Source of the DNA: Sporosarcina koreensis
GTDB lineage: Bacteria; Bacillota; Bacilli; Bacillales_A; Planococcaceae
NCBI RefSeq assembly: GCF_001531445.1
Contig: NZ_LQYA01000032.1
Span: 1 to 37,091 of the forward strand
Direction of reading: 5' to 3'
Length of the DNA stretch: 37,091 bases
In this document: positions 7,018-14,864 of the stretch, in pieces
Position numbering within the stretch: the stretch's first letter is position 1
Layout of the letters: every line of letters starts with the position of its first letter
Notes under the pieces: generated by a model
The model's input: the letters and a program-made list of their open reading frames with translations, nothing else
Databases searched by the model: none
What the model was told of the DNA's origin: nothing
Program-made: the position numbers and the translations under genes

Positions 7018-8694
7018 TTATAATTTAAATTGAAGGACGTGTCGATTGAGGTCTTCAGCGTATTTCGATAGCTGCTCTGAGCTCATTGCCACTTCTTCCA
7101 TAGAGCTATTTGTCTGTTGGGCTGAAGCAGAAGTTTGTTCAACGCCTGCAGATGTCTCTTCTGTGATGGCGGCAATTTCCTCTACAGAGCCGCGCATTTT
7201 CTGACTGCTGGAAACCATTTGTGATAAGTTGTTGGAAATCATCGTAATATGGGTAGCGACTTCACTTACAGCATCATTAATATCATTGAAAGTTTGACTT
7301 GTCTGCGTAATTTGTTCTGTCCCTTTCTCCACTTCTCCATACCCTTCGAGTAGAGATGTTGCAACAGAACTGGATTCGAATTGAATGTCACCGACAATTT
7401 TTGTAATGTCCGTCACAGAAAGAGAAACCTGTTCTGCCAAGTTTCGCACTTCTTCGGCTACAACGGCAAACCCTTTGCCATGTTCACCAGCCCTTGCCGC
7501 TTCGATAGCTGCATTCAGCGCTAAAAGATTTGTTTGATCGGCAATATCTTTAATAACAACGACCAATTTCGATATTTCCTGTGACTGGGCATCCAAACCT
7601 TGGATTTTTTCAACAGAGGATTGTACGATTTTATCGATTCTACCCATTTGATCATTTGAAAGATCCATTAATCGGCGCCCTTCAGAAGCCATATCCAACA
7701 CTTTTGTGGAAGCAACTTGAATATGCCCACCTTTGTCGTCAGCCTCTTCCACTTGATGGACGAACGAGTCCATCATGTCAGAAAGATGACTTGCCTGTGT
7801 TGCTTGCGATTCTGCCCCCTCCGCCAAATCATACATCGTCATGGCAACCTGATCGGTGGCAGATTTCACTTCGTTTGCGGATTGCGTCAACTCTTCACTT
7901 TGAGCTGATACGGAGTTGGAGATCTCATTAATCGTGTGTAATAACTTTCGGGTATTATCGCTCATCTCGTTTGCGGCATGGACAAGCTGGCCTACTTCAT
8001 CCTTGGCGTTCGTTTTCATATTTTCGCCGCTTAAATCGCCTTTAGCCATTTCCAGCATGCGGTTCATTACCATTTTGATTGGCTTTGTAATTTGATCGGC
8101 AGTGAAAAGCGCTGCTGCAATACTTAATAGAATTACTAAAATCGTTACAATACTTATAATCTTGAATGTCAATTCCCCATCCGCGATGATTTCCGCTTCC
8201 GCAGCATTAATATTCGCTTCATAATCTGCCGCTAACTTTTCATAGCCTGCCATGATTTCGCGTGCCATTGGAATAGACTGCCTTAAAGTGCTCAGCGCTT
8301 TCTCCTTGTTGCCTTTATCATACTCCGGAAACACTTCTTCCGTTACAATCGTTCTCCAAGCTACCGTTTGCTCGATGAGCCGGTCGAACTCGTCGGTGTC
8401 CTGTATTTCACGGATCACACTTTCGTTCTTCATGCCAATCTCGCTGTACTCATTGAACATATCTTTAAAATCTCCACCGTATAACATATATCCCCGAGCC
8501 GTCGAAATGCGGTTGGCCATCGATAACGCCATCTGATCATGGGCAATTAATAACGGCAGTTCTTTTTCCACTATATCTCTTGCTTGACTGTTGCTTTTCA
8601 ATACTACCGATATATTGTAAATGCCATACAGAAGCATTAATACAATCACTAACGAAAAAGAGAACAAAAGTTTTCTTTTAATACTTTTAAACAT
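7018..8694 (-). CDS. Methyl-accepting chemotaxis protein
   Basis: Transmembrane chemoreceptor of 558 aa that controls CheA. TM1 is about residues 8-28, followed by an all-helical extracytoplasmic sensor of about 150 residues (four-helix-bundle type), TM2 (about 177-200), HAMP, then a long coiled-coil signalling domain. The conserved hairpin tip includes [20 protein letters not shown] and [17 protein letters not shown]. There is no C-terminal CheR/CheB tether pentapeptide. The ligand is unknown. The ribosome site is AGGAGATG, 8 nt from the ATG. The gene is monocistronic and has a sigma-D-like promoter (see 8746-8770). Confidence 0.95.
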   Translation of the reverse strand: MFKSIKRKLLFSFSLVIVLMLLYGIYNISVVLKSNSQARDIVEKELPLLIAHDQMALSMANRISTARGYMLYGGDFKDMFNEYSEIGMKNESVIREIQDTDEFDRLIEQTVAWRTIVTEEVFPEYDKGNKEKALSTLRQSIPMAREIMAGYEKLAADYEANINAAEAEIIADGELTFKIISIVTILVILLSIAAALFTADQITKPIKMVMNRMLEMAKGDLSGENMKTNAKDEVGQLVHAANEMSDNTRKLLHTINEISNSVSAQSEELTQSANEVKSATDQVAMTMYDLAEGAESQATQASHLSDMMDSFVHQVEEADDKGGHIQVASTKVLDMASEGRRLMDLSNDQMGRIDKIVQSSVEKIQGLDAQSQEISKLVVVIKDIADQTNLLALNAAIEAARAGEHGKGFAVVAEEVRNLAEQVSLSVTDITKIVGDIQFESSSVATSLLEGYGEVEKGTEQITQTSQTFNDINDAVSEVATHITMISNNLSQMVSSSQKMRGSVEEIAAITEETSAGVEQTSASAQQTNSSMEEVAMSSEQLSKYAEDLNRHVLQFKL

Positions 8695-8745
8695 ATTTTA
8701 CATCTCCTATTATTATTTGATATCTGAGTCCACACACGCTAACTA

Positions 8746-8770
8746 ATATCGGTTAAATCGTCTCGATTTA
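8746..8770 (-). promoter_or_regulatory. Sigma-D-like (motility) promoter of the receptor gene
   Basis: Minus-strand TAAA (8767-8770) and ACCGATAT (8746-8753), one mismatch to the sigma-D -10 box GCCGATAT. The 13-nt spacing is slightly shorter than the usual 14-16. Fits a chemotaxis gene. Confidence 0.5.
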
Positions 8771-8783
8771 AAGTAATTAATAA

Positions 8784-8837
8784 ATAAAAATAGCGAGCCT
8801 CTTCCGAATCAAACGGGATGAGGTTCGCTCGTTTTTA
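8784..8837 (-). terminator. Terminator of ctaG (bidirectional shape)
   Basis: Stem GCGAGCCTC (8793-8801) / GAGGTTCGC (8820-8828). T-rich sequence flanks it on both sides (TATTTTTATTT on the minus strand, GTTTTTAT on plus). Confidence 0.75.
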
Positions 8838-8867
8838 TGTTCAATAGTACTTATCTCGAACTCAATT

Positions 8868-9725
8868 TCATGTTCGCCAATTCTTCCTAGGCGTATGAAT
8901 GGCGATAAGACAATTTTCACTCCCTTCAGATTCCGGGGAAGTGGCAGCTATTTTGTTTTCAAGCGTAAGCGCCATGACCAATCCGAACTTATGGAGCCCC
9001 ATCATGATGACCCCTGCCATGAACTGATCATACTTAGTGTTGAATGGTGGAGGGAGCAAGGTGGTAGCAGTAGAGGCGGGCATGCAAAGGTGGGCCGTCA
9101 GTTGCGCAAGCAAAGGATTTTCCACTCCATCAATGAAGGCCGTCAAAATGAAAAAAAGGCATGCTGGCAATAACACATAACCACTGATCATGGCGTACCG
9201 CTTCATCCCCAGTTTACAAAGGCGGCGTTTTGCATCCGGCGAGGCGATGGGCCACCACATAATGATAGAAAGTAAAAACAAGCAAGTAATGAATCCATTT
9301 TGCAGAAGAGGGATTTTTAATAGAAATGTGAGGATAAAAGGCAGATGGTACAACAGTAATAACACTGCAAAAACATAAAGGGCAATTTTGGGAGGGAATC
9401 GAAACCTCTTTAGCCAAGTTAGCTTCGAGATGTCCATCGCTTTCACGAAGAGTTGCTCTGGGATGCCCAGCAAGACAAGAGGCGGGATGATGAAAAAAAG
9501 AATGCTCATCTGGATCATATGCAAGCTGAACGAAAGATGGCTAATAACAGCAAACGGACTTCCGACCGTGAAGTAAAACAGGAGTATGCCTAGCGAAAAA
9601 AGAAAGGTCTGTTTATTACCCAAATCCACTTTCGCATAACGTTGCACCAAAAACAGATAACAGCAGGCTAGACAAACGAGTACAGCCAATAAAGAGATAT
9701 TCCATGATAATGGGGCTCCGAGCAA
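8868..9725 (-). CDS. ctaG: Cytochrome c oxidase assembly factor CtaG (caa3_CtaG family), start uncertain
   Basis: Polytopic membrane protein, about 285 aa with roughly seven hydrophobic segments, of the family needed to assemble the CuB centre of caa3-type oxidase. Conserved-looking histidines lie in membrane segments (VISHLSFSLHMIQM, LLLYHLPFIL, LTAHLCMP, MGLHKFGLVM). The long open frame runs up to 10199 but would overlap yqeY, so the true start is lower. In frame there is TTG 9725 (used here, giving family length) or a rare CTG 9740, which has AAGGGGAG upstream; no nearby ATG/GTG exists. A His/Met-rich mini-ORF ends just upstream (9764-9805) and could be the displaced N-terminus. Terminator downstream. 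Confidence 0.8.
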   Translation of the reverse strand: MLGAPLSWNISLLAVLVCLACCYLFLVQRYAKVDLGNKQTFLFSLGILLFYFTVGSPFAVISHLSFSLHMIQMSILFFIIPPLVLLGIPEQLFVKAMDISKLTWLKRFRFPPKIALYVFAVLLLLYHLPFILTFLLKIPLLQNGFITCLFLLSIIMWWPIASPDAKRRLCKLGMKRYAMISGYVLLPACLFFILTAFIDGVENPLLAQLTAHLCMPASTATTLLPPPFNTKYDQFMAGVIMMGLHKFGLVMALTLENKIAATSPESEGSENCLIAIHTPRKNWRT

Positions 9726-9763
9726 TCGTACATTATCCAGTATGACTCTCCCCTTTTCAATTG

Positions 9764-9805
9764 TTATCCAGATGTATGATTCATTGTATGATGCATGGAT
9801 GGCAT
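9764..9805 (-). CDS. 13-codon His/Met-rich mini-ORF upstream of ctaG
   Basis: Reads MPSMHHTMNHTSG then TAA, with GGAGG ending 5 nt before the ATG, the best ribosome site in this region. It is in a different frame from ctaG and ends about 40 nt before the ctaG start. It is either a leader peptide with possible metal-binding residues, or the original CtaG N-terminus cut off by a frameshift. A translated status is not proven. Confidence 0.35.
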   Translation of the reverse strand: MPSMHHTMNHTSG

Positions 9806-9854
9806 TAACCCCTCCAATTTTGCACGGACTATTCAAGTTTCTGATCATATTTTG

Positions 9855-9883
9855 TTGCTTTTCAGTGGCGTCTTCTTTATAAT
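9855..9883 (+). promoter_or_regulatory. Sigma-A promoter of yqeY
   Basis: TTGCTT (9855-9860), 17-nt spacer, perfect TATAAT (9878-9883). Confidence 0.75.
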
Positions 9884-9942
9884 CATTACACAAATTCGAG
9901 TGAGCTGGATGCATTCGATAACGAAAAGAGGCGATTTGAACA

Positions 9943-10371
9943 ATGTTAAAAACAACTGTGTTCGAACAACTGAAACAGGCAATGAAAGAGAAGGATGTCC
10001 TTTCCAAAGGCGTGCTGACACTATTGAAGTCTGCACTGGACATGGCCGAAAAAGAGAAAGGCTCCGCTTTGACGGAGGAAGAAGAGGTCGCAATCGTCAA
10101 CCGCGAGATCAAACAGACAAACCAAGCATTGGAAGGTGCTGAAAAAGCGCAACGTGAAGATTTGATTGAACAGGAAAACAAGAAATTGATTTTACTCAAA
10201 TCGTTCTTGCCGAAACAGCTAAGCGAGGAAGAAGTGAAGACTCTGCTTACAGAAGCGGGAGTTGTTCAAGGAATGAATATGGGGGATGCGATGAAAATTG
10301 CAAAACCACTTCTTGCCGGGAAAACGGACGGTGCAACGATGTCGAAAGCCGTGAAGAGCCTTATTCAATAA
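9943..10371 (+). CDS. yqeY: YqeY family (GatB/YqeY domain) protein
   Basis: Cytosolic 142-aa protein of the YqeY family, which resembles the tRNA-binding tail domain of GatB (Glu/Asp-tRNA amidotransferase); function not settled. Family hallmarks are the helical N-terminal half with LTEEEEVAIVNREIKQ and a C-terminal subdomain with LLKSFLPKQLSEEEV, MNMGDAMKIAKP and LAGKTDGATMSKAV. Length is near the B. subtilis protein (148 aa). The ATG is preceded by AGAGGCG at a slightly long distance. Single gene with its own promoter and terminator, divergent from ctaG. Confidence 0.9.
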   Translation: MLKTTVFEQLKQAMKEKDVLSKGVLTLLKSALDMAEKEKGSALTEEEEVAIVNREIKQTNQALEGAEKAQREDLIEQENKKLILLKSFLPKQLSEEEVKTLLTEAGVVQGMNMGDAMKIAKPLLAGKTDGATMSKAVKSLIQ

Positions 10372-10378
10372 AATCCCA

Positions 10379-10406
10379 AAAGCCCATCCAGATTGGATGG
10401 GCTTTA
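10379..10406 (+). terminator. Convergent terminator of yqeY and copA
   Basis: Stem AAAGCCCATCC / GGATGGGCTTT with a 5-nt loop. The T-rich flank on the minus strand is stronger than on plus, so it serves both converging genes. Confidence 0.8.
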
Positions 10407-10415
10407 CATATGGTA

Positions 10416-12827
10416 TTACAATTTCACTCGTTGAAGCCTAAGCGCATTCAGTACAACCGATACCGAGCTAAACGCCATCGCAGCGCCCGCCACCCAAGGG
10501 GCTAGTAGACCGATTGCTGCGACAGGTATGCCGACCGTATTGTAGAAGAAGGCGAAGAACAGGTTTTGCTTAATGTTGCGCATCGTTTTCCGGCTCATGA
10601 TAAATGCGTCTGCAACGCTATTCAGATCGCCACGCATCAACGTAATGTCAGCCGCTTCAATCGCAATATCCGTTCCAGTGCCGACAGCCATTCCGATATC
10701 CGCCATGACAAGCGCCGGCGCGTCGTTAATGCCGTCTCCAACCATCGCGACTTTCTTCCCTTGCGCTTGCAACTCCTTGATTTTATCGCTTTTCTGGTCT
10801 GGAAGCACCTCTGCGATAATATGCGTCAAGCCGACTTGCCGCCCGATCGCTTCAGCAGTTTGCTGATTGTCTCCCGTCAACATAATGACGTCAAGACCGA
10901 GCTCCTGCATTCTTTGAATCGCCTCTTTGGACGTTTCTTTCACTGTATCCGCAACGGCAACGACACCCGCAAGCTTCCCATCGATTGCGATGAGCATCGC
11001 CGTTTTCCCTTCGTTCTCCATTCTCTCCATTGTCGCTTCGATATGGCCGAGAGCAACGTCCCGGCTGCGCATTAATTTCCGCGTACCTGCGAGAACCGTT
11101 TTTCCGTCAACCTCCGCTTCAATGCCGTATCCAGGAAGCGCATTGAATGCATCCACTTCAATCAGTTCAACACCTTTTTCTCTGACACCTGTTACAATCG
11201 CCTGCGCCAATGGATGCTCTGATTGGTTCTCAGCTGATGCGACTACTTGCAGCACATCTTGCTCGACAAAGCCTTCCGATACGATAACATCTGTTAACGC
11301 AGGTTGCCCTTTTGTCACTGTCCCTGTTTTATCCAATACAACTGTGTCAATGGAGCGTGTATTTTCAAGATGCTCTCCACCTTTGAACAACAAGCCCATT
11401 TCAGCCGCTCTACCTGAACCTGCCATGATCGATGTCGGTGTCGCTAAACCGAGCGCACAAGGACATGCAATGACGAGAATCGAGATCGTCGGGATAAGTG
11501 ATGACCTAAAATCGCCAGGCGTTACGGCAAAATACCAGATGAAGAACGTCAAAATCGCAATCCCGACAACAATCGGAACGAAAACGCCAGAGATTTTATC
11601 CGCCAACCTTTGAATTTCCGCTTTGGAGCCTTGTGCTTCCTCAACGACTTTGACGATTTGCGATAATGCGCTGTCCTTTCCAACATTCGTCGCTTTTATT
11701 TGCAATGAACCATTTTTATTGATCGTTGCACCGATGACGGAATTTCCAGGTACTTTATCAACAGGAATACTTTCTCCCGTAATCATCGATTCATCGATCG
11801 CTGATTGGCCGGTTAGGATTTCTCCGTCGACCGGAATCTTTTCACCCGGCTTCACGAGGATAATATCTCCTGCCACTACTTCCTCGATCGGCACTTCTTG
11901 TTCAACGCCGTCTTTTAAAACACGAGCTGTTTTCGCTTGCAATCCAAGCAATTTTTGAATAGCTTGGCTCGTTTTCCCTTTTGCCCTCACTTCGAACAAT
12001 TTACCGAGGACAATCAAGGTAATAATGACAGCGGATGCTTCAAAGTAAAGTTCCGGATGTCCGACACTCCCCGCTGCCATCCATTCAAACGATAAATATA
12101 AACTGTAGAAATAAGCTGCACTTGTACCGAGCGCTACGAGGACATCCATATTAGCACTTTTACTTCGTAAAGCATTATAAGCACCTTTATAAAACTGTGC
12201 GCCAACAATGAATTGAACAGGTGTTGCAAGAGCGAGTTGCACCCACGGATTCATGAGAAACGCCGGTAAATAAATAAACGAAGTGAACTCAAAATGCGCG
12301 ACCATTGTCCATAACAACGGTAATGTTAAAATGGTCGAGAAAATGAATTTCCGCGTTTGCCTTTTGATTTCTTGCTCTTTATGATCCATCTTATCCTTGC
12401 CGTCTGTTTTTGGAATCAATTCATAGCCCATTTTCTTCACATTGGCCATCATTTCGTTCGGACTGGTTTGACCGCTGTCATAATTGACGGTCAACGTTTC
12501 AAGAGCGAAGTTGACGGCCGCTTTTGAAACACCATCCATTTTAGTAATGCGCTTTTCGATTTTCGTCGCACAAGCCGCACACGTCATACCCGAAATATCG
12601 AATTCAACTTTATCTTGAATAACGCCATATCCTAACTTTTCGATACGCGCCGTAAAATCGTCAACATTTGCTTTTTCGGGGTCGTATACGATCGTCGAAC
12701 TTTCCAAAGCAAAGTTGACATTCGCCTTTTCAACGCCTTCAATTTTGGATAAACCTTTTTCAATACGGTTTGCACATGCTGCACATGTCATCCCGTTGAT
12801 CTTTAAGGTTTTTTCTGTAGTTGCCAT
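10416..12827 (-). CDS. copA: Copper-exporting P1B-type ATPase CopA
   Basis: ATP-driven Cu(I) exporter in the cytoplasmic membrane, 803 aa. Two N-terminal heavy-metal domains carry GMTCAAC (C15/C18 and C83/C86). The transmembrane metal site is CPC at 455-457 ([11 protein letters not shown]). The actuator domain has MITGES (about 349-353), the phosphorylated Asp499 lies in DKTGT, followed by the HP motif SEHPLAQAI and [10 protein letters not shown]. The ribosome site is GGAGGG, 7 nt before the ATG. It lies 132 nt downstream of copZ in the same direction, with a CsoR-like box immediately before the ribosome site. Standard copZ-copA arrangement of Bacillales. Confidence 0.97.
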   Translation of the reverse strand: MATTEKTLKINGMTCAACANRIEKGLSKIEGVEKANVNFALESSTIVYDPEKANVDDFTARIEKLGYGVIQDKVEFDISGMTCAACATKIEKRITKMDGVSKAAVNFALETLTVNYDSGQTSPNEMMANVKKMGYELIPKTDGKDKMDHKEQEIKRQTRKFIFSTILTLPLLWTMVAHFEFTSFIYLPAFLMNPWVQLALATPVQFIVGAQFYKGAYNALRSKSANMDVLVALGTSAAYFYSLYLSFEWMAAGSVGHPELYFEASAVIITLIVLGKLFEVRAKGKTSQAIQKLLGLQAKTARVLKDGVEQEVPIEEVVAGDIILVKPGEKIPVDGEILTGQSAIDESMITGESIPVDKVPGNSVIGATINKNGSLQIKATNVGKDSALSQIVKVVEEAQGSKAEIQRLADKISGVFVPIVVGIAILTFFIWYFAVTPGDFRSSLIPTISILVIACPCALGLATPTSIMAGSGRAAEMGLLFKGGEHLENTRSIDTVVLDKTGTVTKGQPALTDVIVSEGFVEQDVLQVVASAENQSEHPLAQAIVTGVREKGVELIEVDAFNALPGYGIEAEVDGKTVLAGTRKLMRSRDVALGHIEATMERMENEGKTAMLIAIDGKLAGVVAVADTVKETSKEAIQRMQELGLDVIMLTGDNQQTAEAIGRQVGLTHIIAEVLPDQKSDKIKELQAQGKKVAMVGDGINDAPALVMADIGMAVGTGTDIAIEAADITLMRGDLNSVADAFIMSRKTMRNIKQNLFFAFFYNTVGIPVAAIGLLAPWVAGAAMAFSSVSVVLNALRLQRVKL

Positions 12828-12840
12828 TTGTATCCCTCCA

Positions 12841-12857
12841 ATACTGAGTGGGGGTAT
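12841..12857 (-). promoter_or_regulatory. CsoR-like box before copA
   Basis: 17-bp ATACCCCCACTCAGTAT (minus strand), ATAC/GTAT ends and a C-run, between copZ and copA just upstream of the copA ribosome site. It is weaker than the copZ box. Confidence 0.55.
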
Positions 12858-12876
12858 TAAACTTTGAAAAAAGAAG

Positions 12877-12938
12877 GATTATACAGTAGACGTATAATCA
12901 CTTCTCAGCCGCTTCTTACCCCCACATGGTGTAAGCGG
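12877..12938 (-). other. copZ-copA intergenic stem-loops
   Basis: Perfect 8-bp inverted repeat GATTATAC (12877-12884) / GTATAATC (12892-12899) with a 7-nt loop, and a second dyad CCGCTT (12909-12914) / AAGCGG (12933-12938). Neither has a T-run, so they look more like mRNA processing or stability elements than terminators; TATAAT within the first could also be a -10. Confidence 0.4.
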
Positions 12939-12959
12939 AAGACGCTATATCATTGTTGT

Positions 12960-13160
12960 TTAAGCAACTTCATATCCTTGGTCTTCAATCGTTTCTTTGA
13001 TTTGATTCAAAGTTGCTTCGTTTTCGAACTCGACAGTCACTTCATTGCTCGCAAGGTCAACTTTCACTGATGAAACACCGTTCAGTTTACCGACGCTCGA
13101 CTCGATCGAATTCACGCAATGACCGCAAGACATGCCTTCTACTTTTAATACTTCTTTCAT
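12960..13160 (-). CDS. copZ: Copper chaperone CopZ
   Basis: Small (66 aa) cytosolic Cu(I) chaperone of the ferredoxin-like HMA fold that hands copper to CopA. The metal motif is GMSCGHC (C12/C15), and the C-terminal YEVA is usual. Ribosome site AGGAGG lies 9 nt before the ATG. First gene of copZ-copA, behind a promoter whose spacer is a CsoR-type operator. Confidence 0.95.
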   Translation of the reverse strand: MKEVLKVEGMSCGHCVNSIESSVGKLNGVSSVKVDLASNEVTVEFENEATLNQIKETIEDQGYEVA

Positions 13161-13192
13161 GATAATACACCTCCTATTTCGTTGTCATTCAT

Positions 13193-13222
13193 AATATAAT
13201 ATACCCCATACTGGTATGTCAA
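13193..13222 (-). promoter_or_regulatory. copZ-copA promoter with embedded CsoR operator
   Basis: Minus-strand TTGACA (13217-13222), 18-nt spacer, TATATT (13193-13198). The 17-bp operator ATACCCCATACTGGTAT (plus-strand reading, 13201-13217) fills the spacer, so bound apo-CsoR would block RNA polymerase. It matches the known 6-5-6 pattern ATACCC-N5-GGGTAT at 9-10 of 12 fixed positions. Confidence 0.85.
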
Positions 13223-13234
13223 GTCAAAAAGATA

Positions 13235-13522
13235 TTACTTCGTCATTGTTTTCATGACACTCATAAGTTCTTGGATAGCCGCCTCGCCATCTTGTCCTTT
13301 AATGGCCTTGACGACACAGTGATGTGTATGGTCTTCCAATAATGCTAAAGATACTTTGTTCATTGCTGATTGAATCGCACTTATCTGATGCAGAATATCT
13401 ACGCAATAACGGTCGTTTTCAATCATTTGATGAACGCCTCTTACTTGTCCTTCAATTCGTTTTAATCGATTTAGCAGCTGTTGCTTATTCGGCTGTACAG
13501 TCTTCTTCATTGTTTCTGACAT
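13235..13522 (-). CDS. csoR: Copper-sensing repressor CsoR
   Basis: All-helical tetrameric repressor (95 aa) released from DNA by Cu(I). The copper ligands follow the C-H-C rule: Cys40 (RYCVDIL), His65 and Cys69 (HTHHC, H-x3-C). This marks a true CsoR rather than the persulfide sensor CstR or the Ni sensor RcnR. N-terminal RLKRIEGQVRGV is typical. GAGGAG lies about 10 nt before ATG 13522. It has its own promoter with a box over the -10 (autoregulation), and a separate CsoR-controlled promoter drives copZA downstream. Confidence 0.95.
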   Translation of the reverse strand: MSETMKKTVQPNKQQLLNRLKRIEGQVRGVHQMIENDRYCVDILHQISAIQSAMNKVSLALLEDHTHHCVVKAIKGQDGEAAIQELMSVMKTMTK

Positions 13523-13549
13523 ATATCATTCACTCCTCAGAGTTTTATT

Positions 13550-13593
13550 ATACCCCGTACCCCTATAATACCACTTACTATAAGGAAGAGCAA
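13550..13593 (-). promoter_or_regulatory. csoR promoter and CsoR-like box
   Basis: Minus-strand TTGCTC (13588-13593), 17-nt spacer, TATTAT (13565-13570). The 17-bp box ATACCCCGTACCCCTAT (13550-13566, plus reading) overlaps the -10 edge and start region, as expected for autorepression. Confidence 0.65.
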
Positions 13594-13623
13594 TGATATT
13601 GTCCCTATTCGGCATCATCGACA

Positions 13624-13899
13624 CTACATTGTCAACAGCTTCTTAATCTCTTCTTCATTCCGTTCGAAACCAATCAACACTTTCGGCTTGCCACCAAAAC
13701 CTAACAGCGATTTTTTCTTAAATACGAATGCTGGTACGACCCGGGAGCCACTGATCTTTATGAGCTCTTTCTCTTTTTCCGGTTGTTTAGATAAATCATA
13801 GTCAATGTACGGAATATTGTTTTTCGCAAGAAATGCTTTCGCATCTTGGCAATCCGAACATGTCGGTCTTGTATACAGCTCAAATGGCTTACTTTTCAT
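13624..13899 (-). CDS. Glutaredoxin/NrdH-like small thiol protein
   Basis: 91-aa thioredoxin-fold protein: ELYTRPTCSDCQDAKAFL with redox motif C-S-D-C, then DYDLSKQPEKEKEL, the cis-Pro region in SRVVPAFVF, and GFERNEEEIKKLL at the end. This matches the glutaredoxin-like family of Gram-positives. I start at ATG 13899 (GGGAGGTGA 5 nt upstream) rather than the longer frame at 13944. It lies 41 nt downstream of the His-rich gene and probably shares its CsoR-type promoter. A role in keeping metal-binding thiols reduced under copper stress is inference. Confidence 0.85.
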   Translation of the reverse strand: MKSKPFELYTRPTCSDCQDAKAFLAKNNIPYIDYDLSKQPEKEKELIKISGSRVVPAFVFKKKSLLGFGGKPKVLIGFERNEEEIKKLLTM

Positions 13900-13940
13900 A
13901 GTGTCACCTCCCTTAATATGAAGATCTATGTCGAAAAAAA

Positions 13941-14621
13941 TCATTTTATCTCTATAACATACGCATATACATAAACTTTCCCATTAAATTGGAACTCGGC
14001 CCAAAGTTTATACTTCCCTGTTTCAGTCAGGACCGTGTCAAATTGGGTTTTGTCATTTGATACTGGGTGTACGTGGATAAATCGATTGGCGTTTTCATCT
14101 AAAATGACAACATGACCCAATGCACCTAAATATGGCTCAGGTGTTGCTCCTTTTAAGTCGAACGATAATAAAAGCTCTTGCCCGGCTTCAAAAGTATCGG
14201 TTTTTAATTCTACAGTATACCCGTCTACCGTTTTGACATAATCTTTGTCAACTTCGAGATCATTGGCATGATGCTTGTGTTGTGCCTGCCCGACGTTGAG
14301 TGTGATCGGTGTAACTGTATATGTTGAATTTTTTGGTGCAATATCTACAAATGTTTTGTATTCGTTGTCCGCCAAGTCTCTTTGTAGCTTATAGACGCCG
14401 TCCGTTTGTTTTTCGGGATGGCCATGAATATATTCTTTCAAATCTGCGCTCACAACAATCAAATGCATTTCCTTTTCATGGGAAACCCCCAACTCAGGTG
14501 CGTTTCCATGCTTATCTTTCAATTCGATTGTAATGACACCTTCTTTGTAAGTGACCTTTGTTGTCACCTCATTTTCTCCTTGAACGATGTGGTGGTGATG
14601 ATATCCCGCATGATGATTCAT
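13941..14621 (-). CDS. His-rich two-domain protein of unknown function in the copper cluster
   Basis: 226 aa, no signal peptide seen. N-terminus MNHHAGYHHHHIVQGE is a candidate metal ligand patch. Two beta-rich, Ig-like halves each end with a His motif: first EKEMHLIVVSADLKEYIHGHP, second LGALGHVVILDE and FIHVHP. The ALGHxVxxxxxxxxxxxHVHP pattern occurs in a widespread uncharacterised domain. KHHAND lies between the halves. Start ATG 14621 has AGGAGG 7 nt upstream; the GTG at 14702 would need translation through two CsoR-like boxes. The promoter region holds three such boxes, so it is probably copper-induced. I do not recognise a named family; copper binding or buffering is inference. Confidence 0.8.
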   Translation of the reverse strand: MNHHAGYHHHHIVQGENEVTTKVTYKEGVITIELKDKHGNAPELGVSHEKEMHLIVVSADLKEYIHGHPEKQTDGVYKLQRDLADNEYKTFVDIAPKNSTYTVTPITLNVGQAQHKHHANDLEVDKDYVKTVDGYTVELKTDTFEAGQELLLSFDLKGATPEPYLGALGHVVILDENANRFIHVHPVSNDKTQFDTVLTETGKYKLWAEFQFNGKVYVYAYVIEIK

Positions 14622-14660
14622 CTTACAGTCCTCCTTTTCTGTTATTATGGTTTCCAGTCC

Positions 14661-14677
14661 ATACGGTATGGGGGTAT
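14661..14677 (-). promoter_or_regulatory. CsoR-like box in leader of the His-rich gene
   Basis: 17 bp, minus-strand reading ATACCCCCATACCGTAT, 40 nt before the start codon. Confidence 0.6.
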
Positions 14678-14694
14678 ATGCTTCGTAAAAATAT

Positions 14695-14711
14695 ATACCC
14701 ACCTCCCCTAT
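14695..14711 (-). promoter_or_regulatory. Second CsoR-like box in leader of the His-rich gene
   Basis: 17 bp, plus reading ATACCCACCTCCCCTAT, the same ATACCC-N5-CCCTAT form as the csoR autoregulatory box. Confidence 0.5.
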
Positions 14712-14771
14712 ACGTTAATCCTCCGAAATTTGGTCTTTGGAAACGAAACAGGAATGTTGGTGCTTAATTAC

Positions 14772-14801
14772 ATCATAATATACCCATTAGGGGTATGTAA
14801 A
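14772..14801 (-). promoter_or_regulatory. Promoter of His-rich gene/grx with embedded CsoR operator
   Basis: Minus-strand TTTACA (14796-14801), 18-nt spacer, TATGAT (14772-14777). The box ATACCCATTAGGGGTAT (14780-14796) fills the spacer and is the best palindrome of the set. Same build as the copZ promoter. Confidence 0.75.
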
Positions 14802-14814
14802 ATAATTTGTTTCC

Positions 14815-14858
14815 TTCTCAAAAAATAGTGACCGAAGCATTACTGCCGCCGGTCACTA
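14815..14858 (-). terminator. Terminator of the czrA-cdf operon
   Basis: Stem AGTGACCG (14827-14834) / CGGTCACT (14850-14857). On the minus strand it is followed by ATTTTTTG. Confidence 0.88.
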
Positions 14859-14864
14859 ACTGTC

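Noticed and set aside
9726..10199. N-terminal extension of the ctaG frame
   Set aside because: Lies antisense over yqeY and its promoter; the residues are unlike the family. Treated as chance opening.
14622..14702. GTG-started extension of the His-rich protein
   Set aside because: Covers two CsoR-like boxes and has no spaced ribosome site, whereas ATG 14621 has AGGAGG.
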